Source of the DNA: Wansuia hejianensis | GTDB lineage: Bacteria > Bacillota > Clostridia > Lachnospirales > Lachnospiraceae | Direction: 5' to 3' | Assembly: GCF_014337215.1 (NCBI RefSeq) | Contig: NZ_CP060635.1 | Span: 3,481,501-3,545,500 of the forward strand | DNA: 64,000 nt | Shown: one piece after another, positions 1-7,580 of the stretch | How the letters are laid out: each line of letters opens with the position of its first letter | Numbering within the stretch: the first letter of the stretch is position 1 | Notes under the pieces: model-generated | What the model saw: the letters and a program-made list of their open reading frames with translations, nothing else | Databases searched by the model: none | Told to the model about the DNA's origin: nothing | Made by a program: the position numbers and the translations under genes

Positions 1-1
1 C

Positions 2-448
2 GGGACGGGAGGCGTTCTGGTCCTAGTAGTCCTGAATAGGCTGAGAAAATCTCCTTTCTGGGAATTCCTATCCATAATGGTGCTGTGCGGATGTGTGGAA
101 TATTTTACTTCGCTGGTTCTGGAAATTCTTCACGGCGGAGCTAAATGGTGGGATTACAGCGGGTATTTCCTGAACCTGCATGGCAGAATCTGCGCGGAGG
201 GGCTGCTGGTCTTTGGAATTATGGGTATGATATTTGTATATGTGTTGGCGCCGCTGCTGGACAATATGCTGAGGCGGATTCCTGCGCGGGCGGCAGTCCC
301 GCTGTGCGCAATCCTTTTAGGGGCGTTCTGTACCGATGTGGTTTACTCATCAGGTAATCCCAATACAGGAGAAGGAGTTACCTCTGCTTCTGCCGGGCAG
401 CTCCATGCCGGCGGGACGGCTGAGCTTTTGATGACGAGGAAAGAATAA
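2..448 (+). CDS. Putative ABC transporter permease, CmpB type (5'-truncated by window edge)
   Basis: The reading frame is open from base 2, so the true start lies upstream of the window; the ATG at 77 is internal. The visible 148 residues are hydrophobic and carry the WWDYS...FLNLHGRIC signature of the ABC_trans_CmpB family (PF06541), putative integral membrane permeases common in Lachnospiraceae. At least two membrane segments are visible: one spanning the former ATG and one around FGIMGMIFVYVLAPLL. The tail after residue ~115 is low-complexity and probably cytoplasmic. The substrate is unknown. A promoter for the next gene begins about 20 bases after the stop codon. Confidence 0.75.
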   Translation, partial: GTGGVLVLVVLNRLRKSPFWEFLSIMVLCGCVEYFTSLVLEILHGGAKWWDYSGYFLNLHGRICAEGLLVFGIMGMIFVYVLAPLLDNMLRRIPARAAVPLCAILLGAFCTDVVYSSGNPNTGEGVTSASAGQLHAGGTAELLMTRKE

Positions 449-468
449 TTCCTGGGAATAATTCAGAA

Positions 469-497
469 TTGCAGCACACCCGATAAAGTGATACAAT
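469..497 (+). promoter_or_regulatory. Promoter for ferritin gene
   Basis: TTGCAG (469-474) and TACAAT (492-497) are separated by 17 bp, about 45 bp ahead of the ferritin start codon. Confidence 0.6.
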
Positions 498-540
498 ATA
501 TGTGCAGCAAGCTGACATCAGAAGAAAAGGAGATAATAAA

Positions 541-1053
541 ATGCTGGATACAAAAGTAGCTGAACTGTTAAATACACAGGTTAACAAAGAATTTTACTCC
601 GCCTATCTGTATCTGGACTTCGCAAATTATTATACAGAGCAGGGGCTGGAGGGATTTGCCAACTGGTATAATGTTCAGGCGCAGGAAGAACGAGACCATG
701 CGATGCTGATGATCAAATACCTTCAGAATAACGGATGTAAGGTAACTCTCGAGGCTATTGACAGGCCGGACCAGAAGCTGGATTCCTTCGATGCGCCGCT
801 CCGGGCAGGCTATGCGCATGAGCAGTATGTCACCGGCCTGATCCATACCATATACGACGCCGCGAACGCGGTCAAGGATTTCCGGACCATGCAGTTCCTT
901 GACTGGTTTGTGAAAGAACAGGGCGAGGAGGAGACGAACGCCGATAACCTGATTAAGAAATTTGAGCTTTTCGGATCAGACCCCAGATCGCTCTACATGA
1001 TGGACGGCGAGCTGGCAGCCAGGGTGTATGCGGCTCCGTCGCTGGTTCTTTAA
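541..1053 (+). CDS. ftnA: Ferritin (non-haem iron storage)
   Basis: A 170-residue bacterial ferritin of normal length. It oxidises Fe(II) and stores Fe(III) in a 24-subunit cytoplasmic shell. The ferroxidase ligands of the E. coli FtnA type can be counted directly: E17, E50, H53, E94, Q127 and E130, with Y24 next to the centre. The ATG at 541 follows AAAAGGAG at about 9 nt; an ATG at 502 in the same frame lacks a ribosome site and would add 13 non-conserved residues. The gene is monocistronic, between its own promoter (469-497) and a hairpin terminator (1083-1137). Confidence 0.95.
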   Translation: MLDTKVAELLNTQVNKEFYSAYLYLDFANYYTEQGLEGFANWYNVQAQEERDHAMLMIKYLQNNGCKVTLEAIDRPDQKLDSFDAPLRAGYAHEQYVTGLIHTIYDAANAVKDFRTMQFLDWFVKEQGEEETNADNLIKKFELFGSDPRSLYMMDGELAARVYAAPSLVL

Positions 1054-1075
1054 GCATTATATGTATTAAAAAATC

Positions 1076-1104
1076 TTGACATAAGACCTGCTTCATGCTA
1101 TAGT
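1076..1104 (+). promoter_or_regulatory. Promoter of rpmG-secE-nusG-rplK-rplA
   Basis: TTGACA (1076-1081), 17-bp spacer, TATAGT (1099-1104). The spacer and -10 lie inside the left arm and loop of the ferritin terminator hairpin. Confidence 0.8.
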
Positions 1105-1137
1105 TGTATAGCGACATGGAAGTAGGTCTTTTTTTTA
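1083..1137 (+). terminator. Rho-independent terminator of ferritin gene
   Basis: AAGACCTGCTTCATG (1083-1097) pairs with CATGGAAGTAGGTCTT (1115-1130) with one mismatch and one bulge, followed by a run of T. It overlaps the ribosomal operon promoter. Confidence 0.8.
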
Positions 1138-1280
1138 TGCCTGAAAACAGCAGATGAATACCTTATGGCACAGAGTGCTCCCGCCGATGGGCGTGAATCC
1201 GGAGTACCCTGAGGTTATGCGGCTGAGGACAGGCTTTTTTAGACCGTGTAAAACGCAAATACACAGTGGAGGTGGAAGTC

Positions 1281-1430
1281 GTGCGCGTAAAAATCACATT
1301 GGCATGTACGGAGTGTAAACAACGGAACTACAACATGACAAAAGAGAAAAAGAATCATCCGGACAGAATGGAAACCAGCAAATACTGCAGATTCTGTAAG
1401 AAACACACGTTACACAAAGAGACCAAGTAA
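1281..1430 (+). CDS. rpmG: 50S ribosomal protein L33
   Basis: A 49-residue L33 that starts with GTG (1281), preceded by GGAGGTGG. It has four cysteines in two CxxC pairs (C9/C12 and C36/C39), so it is the zinc-binding form. L33 sits near the ribosomal E site. It is the first gene after the promoter at 1076 and lies 18 bp before secE, the standard Firmicute order rpmG-secE-nusG. The non-ATG start and small size make it easy to miss. Confidence 0.95.
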   Translation: MRVKITLACTECKQRNYNMTKEKKNHPDRMETSKYCRFCKKHTLHKETK

Positions 1431-1448
1431 TTGGGGCGAGGTGAAGAT

Positions 1449-1688
1449 ATGGCAGATGACGCGGTAAAAACGTCCTCAAAGTCCGACAAGAAGGATCAAA
1501 AGGACAAGAAAACCAAGAAAAGCTGGTTCAAAGGGCTGAAAGCTGAGTTCAAAAAAATCATCTGGACTGACAAGAAGACATTGGGAAAACAGACCGTTGC
1601 GGTTGTAGTTATCTCTGCGATTATCTGTGCTCTGATTACGCTGGTAGACAGTGTGGCGTTACAGCTTGTTGAGTTTATAATCAAGTAA
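1449..1688 (+). CDS. secE: Preprotein translocase subunit SecE
   Basis: 79 residues: a lysine/aspartate-rich cytoplasmic head (residues 1-30), the amphipathic conserved stretch around WFKGLKAEFKKIIWTDKK, then one transmembrane helix (about residues 51-72). This is the usual single-span SecE that clamps SecY in the export channel. The ATG at 1449 is chosen because GAGGTGAA lies just upstream; a TTG in frame at 1431 is less plausible. It is cotranscribed with rpmG and nusG. Confidence 0.93.
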   Translation: MADDAVKTSSKSDKKDQKDKKTKKSWFKGLKAEFKKIIWTDKKTLGKQTVAVVVISAIICALITLVDSVALQLVEFIIK

Positions 1689-1704
1689 GGATAAGGGTGA
1701 GTCA

Positions 1705-2226
1705 ATGTCAGAAGCAAAATGGTATGTAGTTCATACTTATTCAGGTTATGAGAACAAGGTGAAAGCCAATATTGAGAAAACAATTGAGAACAGGCATCTG
1801 GAGGATCAGATTCTGGAAGTGCGTGTCCCCATGGAAGACGTGATTGAAGTTAAGAACGGAACCAAGAGGCAGGTGCAGAAAAAGATGTTTCCGGGTTATG
1901 TTCTGCTGAACATGGTCATGAATGATGATACCTGGTACGTGGTCAGGAACACCCGGGGTGTAACTGGGTTTGTAGGACCCGGCTCCAAGCCTGTCCCGCT
2001 GACTCCTGAGGAGATGATGCCTCTGGGAATCAAGGATGAGGACAAGGTTGTCATCGATCTGGAGGTGGGAGATTCCGTAGTCGTTATCGGCGGCGCATGG
2101 AAGGATACCACCGGAGTGATCCAGAACATCAACAAGACCAAGCAGGTTGTCACCATCAATGTTGAGCTGTTCGGCCGCGAAACGCCAGTAGAAATAAGTT
2201 TCGCAGAAGTCAAGAAGGTCGGATAA
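1705..2226 (+). CDS. nusG: Transcription termination/antitermination factor NusG
   Basis: 173 residues, normal length. The N-terminal NGN domain (about residues 1-110) begins KWYVVHTYSGYE and contains the FPGYVLLNM core that contacts RNA polymerase. A linker is followed by the C-terminal KOW domain (about 120-172), VGDSVVVIGGAWKDTTGVI. NusG links elongating RNA polymerase to the ribosome or Rho. The ATG at 1705 follows AAGGATAAGGGTGAG. It lies between secE and rplK as in most bacteria. Confidence 0.97.
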   Translation: MSEAKWYVVHTYSGYENKVKANIEKTIENRHLEDQILEVRVPMEDVIEVKNGTKRQVQKKMFPGYVLLNMVMNDDTWYVVRNTRGVTGFVGPGSKPVPLTPEEMMPLGIKDEDKVVIDLEVGDSVVVIGGAWKDTTGVIQNINKTKQVVTINVELFGRETPVEISFAEVKKVG

Positions 2227-2233
2227 GCGGCCC

Positions 2234-2261
2234 GTGGGAGGGAAATCCCCGCAAATACCAC
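2234..2261 (+). promoter_or_regulatory. L1-site-like hairpin ahead of rplK (copy 1)
   Basis: A 28-nt motif framed by GTGG (2234-2237) and CCAC (2258-2261), with an inner GGG/CCC stem and an asymmetric internal loop. It resembles the mRNA sites bound by ribosomal protein L1 for autogenous control of L11-L1 operons. A near-identical copy precedes rplA. The L1 assignment is inference. Confidence 0.55.
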
Positions 2262-2283
2262 ATTTTATAGGAGGTGCCGAAAA

Positions 2284-2709
2284 ATGGCAAAGAAAGTAAC
2301 AGGTTATATTAAATTACAGATTCCTGCTGGAAAGGCAACACCAGCCCCCCCGGTTGGTCCCGCGCTTGGACAGCATGGCGTCAACATCGTACAGTTTACA
2401 AAGGAGTTCAATGCCAGGACTGCGGATAAGGGAGATCTGATCATCCCGGTTGTAATTACTGTATACGCAGACAGAAGTTTCAGCTTTGTAACCAAAACTC
2501 CACCGGCAGCCGTTTTGCTGAAGAAGGCCTGCAACCTCAAATCCGGTTCAGGTGTTCCGAATAAGACCAAGGTTGCTACTATTTCCAAAGACAAAGTACG
2601 CGAGATCGCTGAGATGAAGATGCCGGATCTGAATGCGGCGACTATCGAAGCGGCCATGAGCATGATTGCCGGAACCGCAAGAAGCATGGGCATCACCGTA
2701 GAGGAATAA
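2284..2709 (+). CDS. rplK: 50S ribosomal protein L11
   Basis: 141 residues, the standard length. The N-terminal domain has the conserved proline-rich stretch PAPPVGPALGQHGVNI, and the C-terminal domain binds the GTPase-associated region of 23S rRNA and ends SMGITVEE. It acts in the factor-binding stalk base with L10 and L7/L12. The ATG at 2284 follows ATAGGAGGTGCC. It is cotranscribed with nusG upstream and rplA downstream; a hairpin resembling an L1 target lies in its leader. Confidence 0.97.
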   Translation: MAKKVTGYIKLQIPAGKATPAPPVGPALGQHGVNIVQFTKEFNARTADKGDLIIPVVITVYADRSFSFVTKTPPAAVLLKKACNLKSGSGVPNKTKVATISKDKVREIAEMKMPDLNAATIEAAMSMIAGTARSMGITVEE

Positions 2710-2756
2710 TTCCGAATAACGGGCTCAGTTTGGAACAGTTACTTTGAAAAAGAGAC

Positions 2757-2784
2757 GTGGGAGGGAGAATCCCGCAATTACCAC
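2757..2784 (+). promoter_or_regulatory. L1-site-like hairpin ahead of rplA (copy 2)
   Basis: A 28-nt motif with the same GTGGGAGGG start and TACCAC end as the copy at 2234-2261, differing at only a few central bases and placed just before the rplA ribosome site (2786-2791). Suggests translational control of rplA itself by L1 (inference). Confidence 0.55.
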
Positions 2785-2801
2785 TAGGAGGTTATTTAGA
2801 T

Positions 2802-3494
2802 ATGAAACATGGTAAAAAATATTTAGAGGCTGCGAAAGCAGTAAACCGTGCTAACCTTTACGATACGGAGGAGGCCATTGCTCTGGTAAAGAAGTTAGCC
2901 GTAGCCAAATTTGATGAGACAATCGAAGCTCACATCCGTACAGGCTGTGACGGACGTCATGCAGACCAGCAGATCCGTGGTGCCGTCGTACTGCCCCATG
3001 GAACCGGCAAGACCGTGCGTGTGCTGGTATTCGCCAAGGGCGCAAAAGCTGAAGAGGCCGCTGCGGCAGGCGCAGATTTCGTAGGGGCGGAGGAACTTGT
3101 TCCGAAGATCCAGAACGAAGGCTGGCTGGATTTCGATGTAGTAGTAGCTACACCGGATATGATGGGCGTCGTAGGACGTCTGGGACGTGTGCTGGGCCCA
3201 AAAGGCTTAATGCCCAACCCGAAATCCGGTACTGTAACCATGGATGTGACCAAAGCGATTGCAGATATCAAGGCTGGTAAAGTTGAGTATCGTCTTGACA
3301 AAACAAATATCATTCACGTGCCAATCGGAAAAGCTTCTTTCACAGAGGAGCAGTTAGCGGACAACTTCCAGACGCTGATAGGTGCAATTAACAAGGCAAA
3401 ACCAGCAGCCCTGAAGGGACAGTATCTAAGAAGTGTTACTGTTGCCCCGACCATGGGACCTGGCGTGAAGATTAACCCTGTTAAGCTTGCATAA
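2802..3494 (+). CDS. rplA: 50S ribosomal protein L1
   Basis: 230 residues, normal for L1. It starts MKHGKKY and contains the conserved MPNPKSGTVT stretch in the RNA-binding domain. L1 forms the mobile stalk that handles deacylated tRNA and in many bacteria represses its own operon. The ATG at 2802 follows TAGGAGGT; a GTG in frame at 2757 lies inside the proposed L1-binding hairpin and is rejected. It is the last gene of the rpmG-secE-nusG-rplK-rplA unit, followed by a strong terminator. Confidence 0.97.
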   Translation: MKHGKKYLEAAKAVNRANLYDTEEAIALVKKLAVAKFDETIEAHIRTGCDGRHADQQIRGAVVLPHGTGKTVRVLVFAKGAKAEEAAAAGADFVGAEELVPKIQNEGWLDFDVVVATPDMMGVVGRLGRVLGPKGLMPNPKSGTVTMDVTKAIADIKAGKVEYRLDKTNIIHVPIGKASFTEEQLADNFQTLIGAINKAKPAALKGQYLRSVTVAPTMGPGVKINPVKLA

Positions 3495-3506
3495 TATATG
3501 CCATAC

Positions 3507-3558
3507 AAAGAGGCCGACGCCCAGGCAGATGAGAATCTGCGGGGCGGCGGCCTCTTTT
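3507..3558 (+). terminator. Terminator after rplA
   Basis: A long stem in which AAAGAGGCCG (from 3507) pairs with CGGCCTCTTT (ending about 3557), with an inner GC-rich helix, then T-rich sequence. Confidence 0.85.
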
Positions 3559-3639
3559 GTGTAGAATGACAGCAAAAAGTCTATAAGTTTGCGGATTATT
3601 GGAAAGCGGTAGGAATTGGAGCGGAGATCAAAAATGGTA

Positions 3640-3668
3640 TTGACAACGGTTCCGGTTAATGGTACTAT
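3640..3668 (+). promoter_or_regulatory. Promoter of rplJ-rplL
   Basis: TTGACA (3640-3645), 17-bp spacer, TACTAT (3663-3668), directly ahead of the L10 leader. Confidence 0.75.
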
Positions 3669-3675
3669 AATTTAG

Positions 3676-3793
3676 TATCACGCCGAAGACAGCAGGTGCC
3701 GTATGGCGTAAGAAGCAAACGCCTGCCGAGGATGAACATTCTTTTATGAGAATTTCGTGTCCTGTTCAGCTTCGGCTGAACAGGATTTCTTTG
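3676..3793 (+). promoter_or_regulatory. Ribosomal protein L10 leader with attenuator
   Basis: The transcript from the promoter at 3640 carries the blocks CGAAGACAGCAGGTGC and CCTGCCGAGGA typical of the Firmicute L10 leader, which the L10(L12)4 complex binds to repress its own operon. It ends in an 11-bp hairpin with a TTCG loop (TCCTGTTCAGC 3760-3770 pairing with 3775-3785) and a T-rich tract, so control is probably by premature termination. Confidence 0.85.
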
Positions 3794-3835
3794 TTTAAGC
3801 GTGTACACAAATACTATAAGGAGGTGCACCGTTTC

Positions 3836-4339
3836 ATGGCAAAAGTAGAACTGAAAAAGCCGGTTGTAGAAGAGATTTCCGGCGTAATCACTGATGCGGA
3901 TTCCGTAGTGCTGGTTAACTACAGCGGTCTCACCGTAGCACAGGACACTGAGCTGCGCAGAACGCTGAGAGAAGCCGGAATCACATACAAGGTCTACAAA
4001 AACACGATGATGAATTTCGCATTTAAGGGAACATCCTGCGAAGAGCTCTGCAAACATCTGGAAGGAACCAACGCTCTGGCCGTTTCTAAGGATGACGCAA
4101 CTGCTCCCGCAAGAGTGCTGGCCGGATTTGCGAAGAAGAATCCGAAGCTGGAGCTGGTAGCCGGTGTTGTAGAAGGCAATTATTACGACGCAGCAGGCGT
4201 ACAGGCCCTGGCAGCCGTACCGTCCAGAGAAGAACTGCTGGGCAAGCTGCTTGGAAGCATCCAGTCCCCGATCGCCAATTTCGCACGTGTTATCAAGCAG
4301 ATCGCCGAAGCCAATGGCGAGACTGCAGCAGCAGAATAA
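3836..4339 (+). CDS. rplJ: 50S ribosomal protein L10
   Basis: 167 residues, normal length. The N-terminal globular domain binds 23S rRNA next to L11; the C-terminal helix (about residues 135-160) carries the L7/L12 dimers. The ATG at 3836 follows TAAGGAGGTGCACC; an earlier in-frame ATG at 3746 lies inside the structured leader and is rejected. It is cotranscribed with rplL 78 bp downstream. Its own protein complex is the expected ligand of the leader at 3676-3793. Confidence 0.96.
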   Translation: MAKVELKKPVVEEISGVITDADSVVLVNYSGLTVAQDTELRRTLREAGITYKVYKNTMMNFAFKGTSCEELCKHLEGTNALAVSKDDATAPARVLAGFAKKNPKLELVAGVVEGNYYDAAGVQALAAVPSREELLGKLLGSIQSPIANFARVIKQIAEANGETAAAE

Positions 4340-4417
4340 TCTGGCTGCGTGAATGCCTGCAGGACGCGGGCTGATGATGAAAATAAACGAAAATAATATT
4401 AAATGGAGGAAATTACA

Positions 4418-4798
4418 ATGGCAAAGTTAACAACCGCAGAGTTTATCGAAGCTATTAAAGAGTTATCTGTATTAGAGTTAAACGACCTGGTAAAAGCATG
4501 TGAGGAAGAGTTCGGCGTATCCGCAGCAGCAGGCGTTGTTGTAGCAGCAGCAGGCGGAGCCGGTGAGGCGGCAGCTGAGGAAGAGAAGACCGAGTTCGAC
4601 GTTGAGCTGACTGAGATCGGACCGAACAAAGTTAAAGTTATCAAGGTAGTTCGTGAGGCAACCGGTCTTGGACTGAAGGAAGCAAAAGAGATGGTTGACA
4701 GCGCTCCGAAGGTAATCAAAGAGGCAGCCGCTAAGGCAGAAGCAGAAGATATCAAGACCAAACTGGAAGCAGAGGGAGCTAAAGTTACCCTGAAGTAA
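4418..4798 (+). CDS. rplL: 50S ribosomal protein L7/L12
   Basis: 126 residues. The N-terminal dimerisation domain (1-33), an alanine-rich flexible hinge (about 36-55) and the C-terminal factor-binding domain with GLGLKEAKEMVDSAPK are all clear. It recruits and stimulates translational GTPases. The ATG at 4418 follows TGGAGGAAATTACA. A terminator follows, so the downstream transporter is not simply part of the ribosomal transcript. Confidence 0.97.
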   Translation: MAKLTTAEFIEAIKELSVLELNDLVKACEEEFGVSAAAGVVVAAAGGAGEAAAEEEKTEFDVELTEIGPNKVKVIKVVREATGLGLKEAKEMVDSAPKVIKEAAAKAEAEDIKTKLEAEGAKVTLK

Positions 4799-4833
4799 CT
4801 CAGCACTTATAGAACAATTAGTAACAGGACAAG

Positions 4834-4867
4834 ACCGCCATATCGGGAAACCGGTGCGGCGGTTTTT
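4834..4867 (+). terminator. Terminator after rplL
   Basis: ACCGCC (4834-4839) pairs with GGCGGT (4858-4863), with an inner CGG/CCG stem and a run of six T. Confidence 0.8.
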
Positions 4868-4913
4868 TGTATGGCGGCGTTGGTCCGCTTGAAAAACTAT
4901 CCCCCTCAGGGGC

Positions 4914-4942
4914 TTGTATCCCTGGTTTGTGAAAGTTATACT
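4914..4942 (+). promoter_or_regulatory. Promoter of the peptide/nickel-type ABC operon
   Basis: TTGTAT (4914-4919), 17-bp spacer, TATACT (4937-4942), about 40 bp before the first gene. Confidence 0.55.
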
Positions 4943-4979
4943 GAATTTCAGATATCAGAACCGAAGAGGAGTTTATATT

Positions 4980-6575
4980 ATGAAAAAAATCAGGAAATTT
5001 ATAGCAGGGGCGTTGGCCATGGCTATGCTTCTGTCATTGTCTGCCTGCGGCAATTCCCCGAAGGAACCAACATCTAGCTCATCTAAAACGGAAGCAGCTC
5101 CGTCAAGTTCTGCAGTTTCCGATCCTGACGAAGCGGCGCAGACCGGGTCAGGGGAAAAAATACTGAATGCAGGTGTGAGCTTTAACATTGCCTCTATGGA
5201 CCCGCATCTGGATTACAACGGATGGTATACGAATGTATATGGTATTACAGAGGAACTGTTTAAGCTGAATGAGAATTATGAGGTAGAGCCCTGGCTGGCA
5301 GAGAAAGCCGAGAGCGACGGCAAGGTGTGGACGATCACCCTGAAGGATGGGATCGCTTTTTCCAACGGGAAATCAGTGACGGCTGAGATGGTTGTTAAGA
5401 ATCTGCAGAGGGCCGCCGAGAAGAATGAGAGGTTTGCGTATCTCAGCGATTATGAAATGAAGGCTTTGGATGAAAAGACCTTGACAATTACCACGCCAGA
5501 AGTTTATCCTACAATGGTAAATGATCTGGCAAGCCCGGAGCTGGGGATTATGGACCTGGAGGATTCCGGAGATATAGATAACAGCCCGGTCTGCACAGGG
5601 CCTTTTACCGTTTCGTCATTTGAACCGAAGGGAACTGTGAAAGTAGTGCGCAATGAAAATTACTGGAACGGGGATGTCAGGCTGGATGGCGCAGTGTTTT
5701 ACTATATGCCGGAGGACGACACGAAGCAGATGGCTCTGCAGAATGGGGAGATTGACTGTTATGATTTCGTGACGGCGTCGGCCATGGAGACTTATCAGCT
5801 GGAACCGGATAAATATCAGGTGACGGTCCTGCCGGCCTCCCGGCTGCAGTTCTATATCCTGAATGAGAACCGGCTGGATGACCCGGTTCGCGAAGCGATA
5901 AACCTCACAGTGGATAAAGAGGCCATTGCCTCCTATCTGCAGGGGACGGTGAGCGCTGCGGAGGGTCCCTTTGGCACCAATACCGCATACGGGCGGGTAA
6001 CTGTTCCAGCGGTAGACACGGAGAAAGCCAAAAGCCTCATCGAAGGCGCAGGATATACTCTGAACCCCAACGGCTTCTACGAGAAGGGCGGGCAGGAGCT
6101 GAACCTGAATATCGCCTACTATGCGTCACGTTCTCTGGACACACTGGCGATTCTGATTCAGGAGCAGCTAAAGGCGATTGGCGTGAATTCTTATCTGACC
6201 TGTGAGGAAGATCCGGATTCCACATACATCGCCACAGCGGATTTTGATATTGCTCTGTACTGTATGATCGCGGATAAGTCAGGTGATCCTTATTACTTCA
6301 TAGACAGCACACTCCGCGACGGCGCGTATTTTGACGTCGGTGGTTTTGACAATGACGAATGTGAAGCTCTCATTGATCAGTTAAAATACGAAGTGGATAC
6401 AGATAGGCGGGCGGAGCTGGCGAACCAGATAGTTCAGATAGCCATAGACGATAACGCCTTCGGATACGTGGGCTTGTTTAATAAAATTACCGTCACGCTG
6501 CCGGGAGTCACCGGTTTTGCAGAACACCTGCCCTATGACTTTTATGGGATCGATGCGGACTCCGATAAAACCTGA
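4980..6575 (+). CDS. Peptide/nickel-type ABC transporter, substrate-binding lipoprotein
   Basis: 531 residues of the SBP_bac_5 family (OppA/DppA/NikA). A lipoprotein signal ends LLSLSACGN, so the cysteine near residue 22 is the lipidation site, followed by a Ser/Thr-rich tether. The mature domain begins with the family phrase around SMDPHLDYNGWYTNVYG. It captures the ligand outside the membrane for the two permeases and two ATPases encoded next. The ATG at 4980 follows AGAGGAG; an upstream in-frame ATG (4914) would bury the signal peptide. Ligand (di/oligopeptide or nickel chelate) cannot be told from sequence alone. Confidence 0.9.
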   Translation: MKKIRKFIAGALAMAMLLSLSACGNSPKEPTSSSSKTEAAPSSSAVSDPDEAAQTGSGEKILNAGVSFNIASMDPHLDYNGWYTNVYGITEELFKLNENYEVEPWLAEKAESDGKVWTITLKDGIAFSNGKSVTAEMVVKNLQRAAEKNERFAYLSDYEMKALDEKTLTITTPEVYPTMVNDLASPELGIMDLEDSGDIDNSPVCTGPFTVSSFEPKGTVKVVRNENYWNGDVRLDGAVFYYMPEDDTKQMALQNGEIDCYDFVTASAMETYQLEPDKYQVTVLPASRLQFYILNENRLDDPVREAINLTVDKEAIASYLQGTVSAAEGPFGTNTAYGRVTVPAVDTEKAKSLIEGAGYTLNPNGFYEKGGQELNLNIAYYASRSLDTLAILIQEQLKAIGVNSYLTCEEDPDSTYIATADFDIALYCMIADKSGDPYYFIDSTLRDGAYFDVGGFDNDECEALIDQLKYEVDTDRRAELANQIVQIAIDDNAFGYVGLFNKITVTLPGVTGFAEHLPYDFYGIDADSDKT

Positions 6576-6590
6576 GGATTGTGATGAAAT

Positions 6591-6612
6591 AGGGAGGCCA
6601 TTCAGCCTCCCT
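6591..6612 (+). repeat. Intercistronic hairpin between SBP and permease genes
   Basis: AGGGAGGC and GCCTCCCT form an 8-bp stem with a short loop and no T-run. This type of hairpin often stabilises the upstream binding-protein message so it is more abundant than the permease part. Confidence 0.6.
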
Positions 6613-6637
6613 AATATATTTAAGTGGTGAAATAACG

Positions 6638-7579
6638 TTGAGAAAATATGTGATAAAACGGATATTACAATTGATATTGATCCTTTTCGGAGTGACGTTC
6701 CTGGTCTTTGGGCTCATGTACATTTCTCCCGGTGATCCGGCGCAGAAGAAGCTGACCGCAGGCGGAATTGCCGTCAGCGAAGACGTGCTGGAGGAAACCC
6801 GCGAGGAAATGGGGTTGAACCGGCCGTTTCTGGTGCAGTACGGCGACTGGCTGGGTAAGGCTCTAAGGGGTGATCTTGGCACATCTTTCAAGGATGGGAT
6901 TCCGGTGGGTGAAAAGCTTCTAAAAGGGATAAAATATACGGCGATCCTCTCGGTGAGCAGTTTTCTGCTTGCCGTTCTGGTTTCGATCCCCCTGGGCATC
7001 TATTCGGCGGTGAGGCAGAACAGATTCGGTGATTATCTGATCCGGTTCCTGAGCTTTATTGGGAATTCTCTGCCCAATTTCCTTATATCCGTATTATTGA
7101 TGTATTTCTTCTGTATCAAGTTCAAGATATTTCCAATCATAGCCGAGCAGTCGCTGAAGGGACTTTTCCTGCCGGCCCTGACACTGGCAGTTCCGATGAT
7201 GAGCCAGTTTATCCGGCAGATACGTGCGGAGGTTCTGGAACAGCTGCATCAGCCATACGTTTCCGGCGCACGGGCGAGAGGCGTGAAGGAAAGATTTATT
7301 CTGTTCGGGAATGTGCTTCATAATTCAATGATTCCCATTGTGACAGTCCTGGGGCTGTCTGTCGGTTCACTGATGGCAGGAAGTGTTGTCGTTGAGACCA
7401 TCTTTATGTGGCCGGGCCTTGGTAAGCTGGCCATGGATTCCATCACTGCGAGGGATTACCCGGTCGTGCAGGGCTTTGTCATCCTGATGGCTGTGATCTA
7501 TGTCCTGGTGAACCTGATCACGGACCTGAGCTATCATAGGCTGGACCCCCGTGTGAATGAAGAATGGGAGGAGGAATAG
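6638..7579 (+). CDS. Peptide/nickel-type ABC transporter permease 1 (DppB/NikB-like)
   Basis: 313 residues, six predicted membrane spans, BPD_transp_1 fold. The N-terminus (KYVIKRILQLILILFGVTFLVF) is the classic DppB/OppB/NikB opening, and the EAA loop that docks the ATPase lies around GARARGVKERFILFGNVLHN (about residues 208-228). The start is a TTG at 6638 after GGTGA, because no suitable ATG lies upstream. It pairs with the next permease to form the channel, and is separated from it by a single base. Confidence 0.9.
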   Translation: MRKYVIKRILQLILILFGVTFLVFGLMYISPGDPAQKKLTAGGIAVSEDVLEETREEMGLNRPFLVQYGDWLGKALRGDLGTSFKDGIPVGEKLLKGIKYTAILSVSSFLLAVLVSIPLGIYSAVRQNRFGDYLIRFLSFIGNSLPNFLISVLLMYFFCIKFKIFPIIAEQSLKGLFLPALTLAVPMMSQFIRQIRAEVLEQLHQPYVSGARARGVKERFILFGNVLHNSMIPIVTVLGLSVGSLMAGSVVVETIFMWPGLGKLAMDSITARDYPVVQGFVILMAVIYVLVNLITDLSYHRLDPRVNEEWEEE

Positions 7580-7580
7580 G

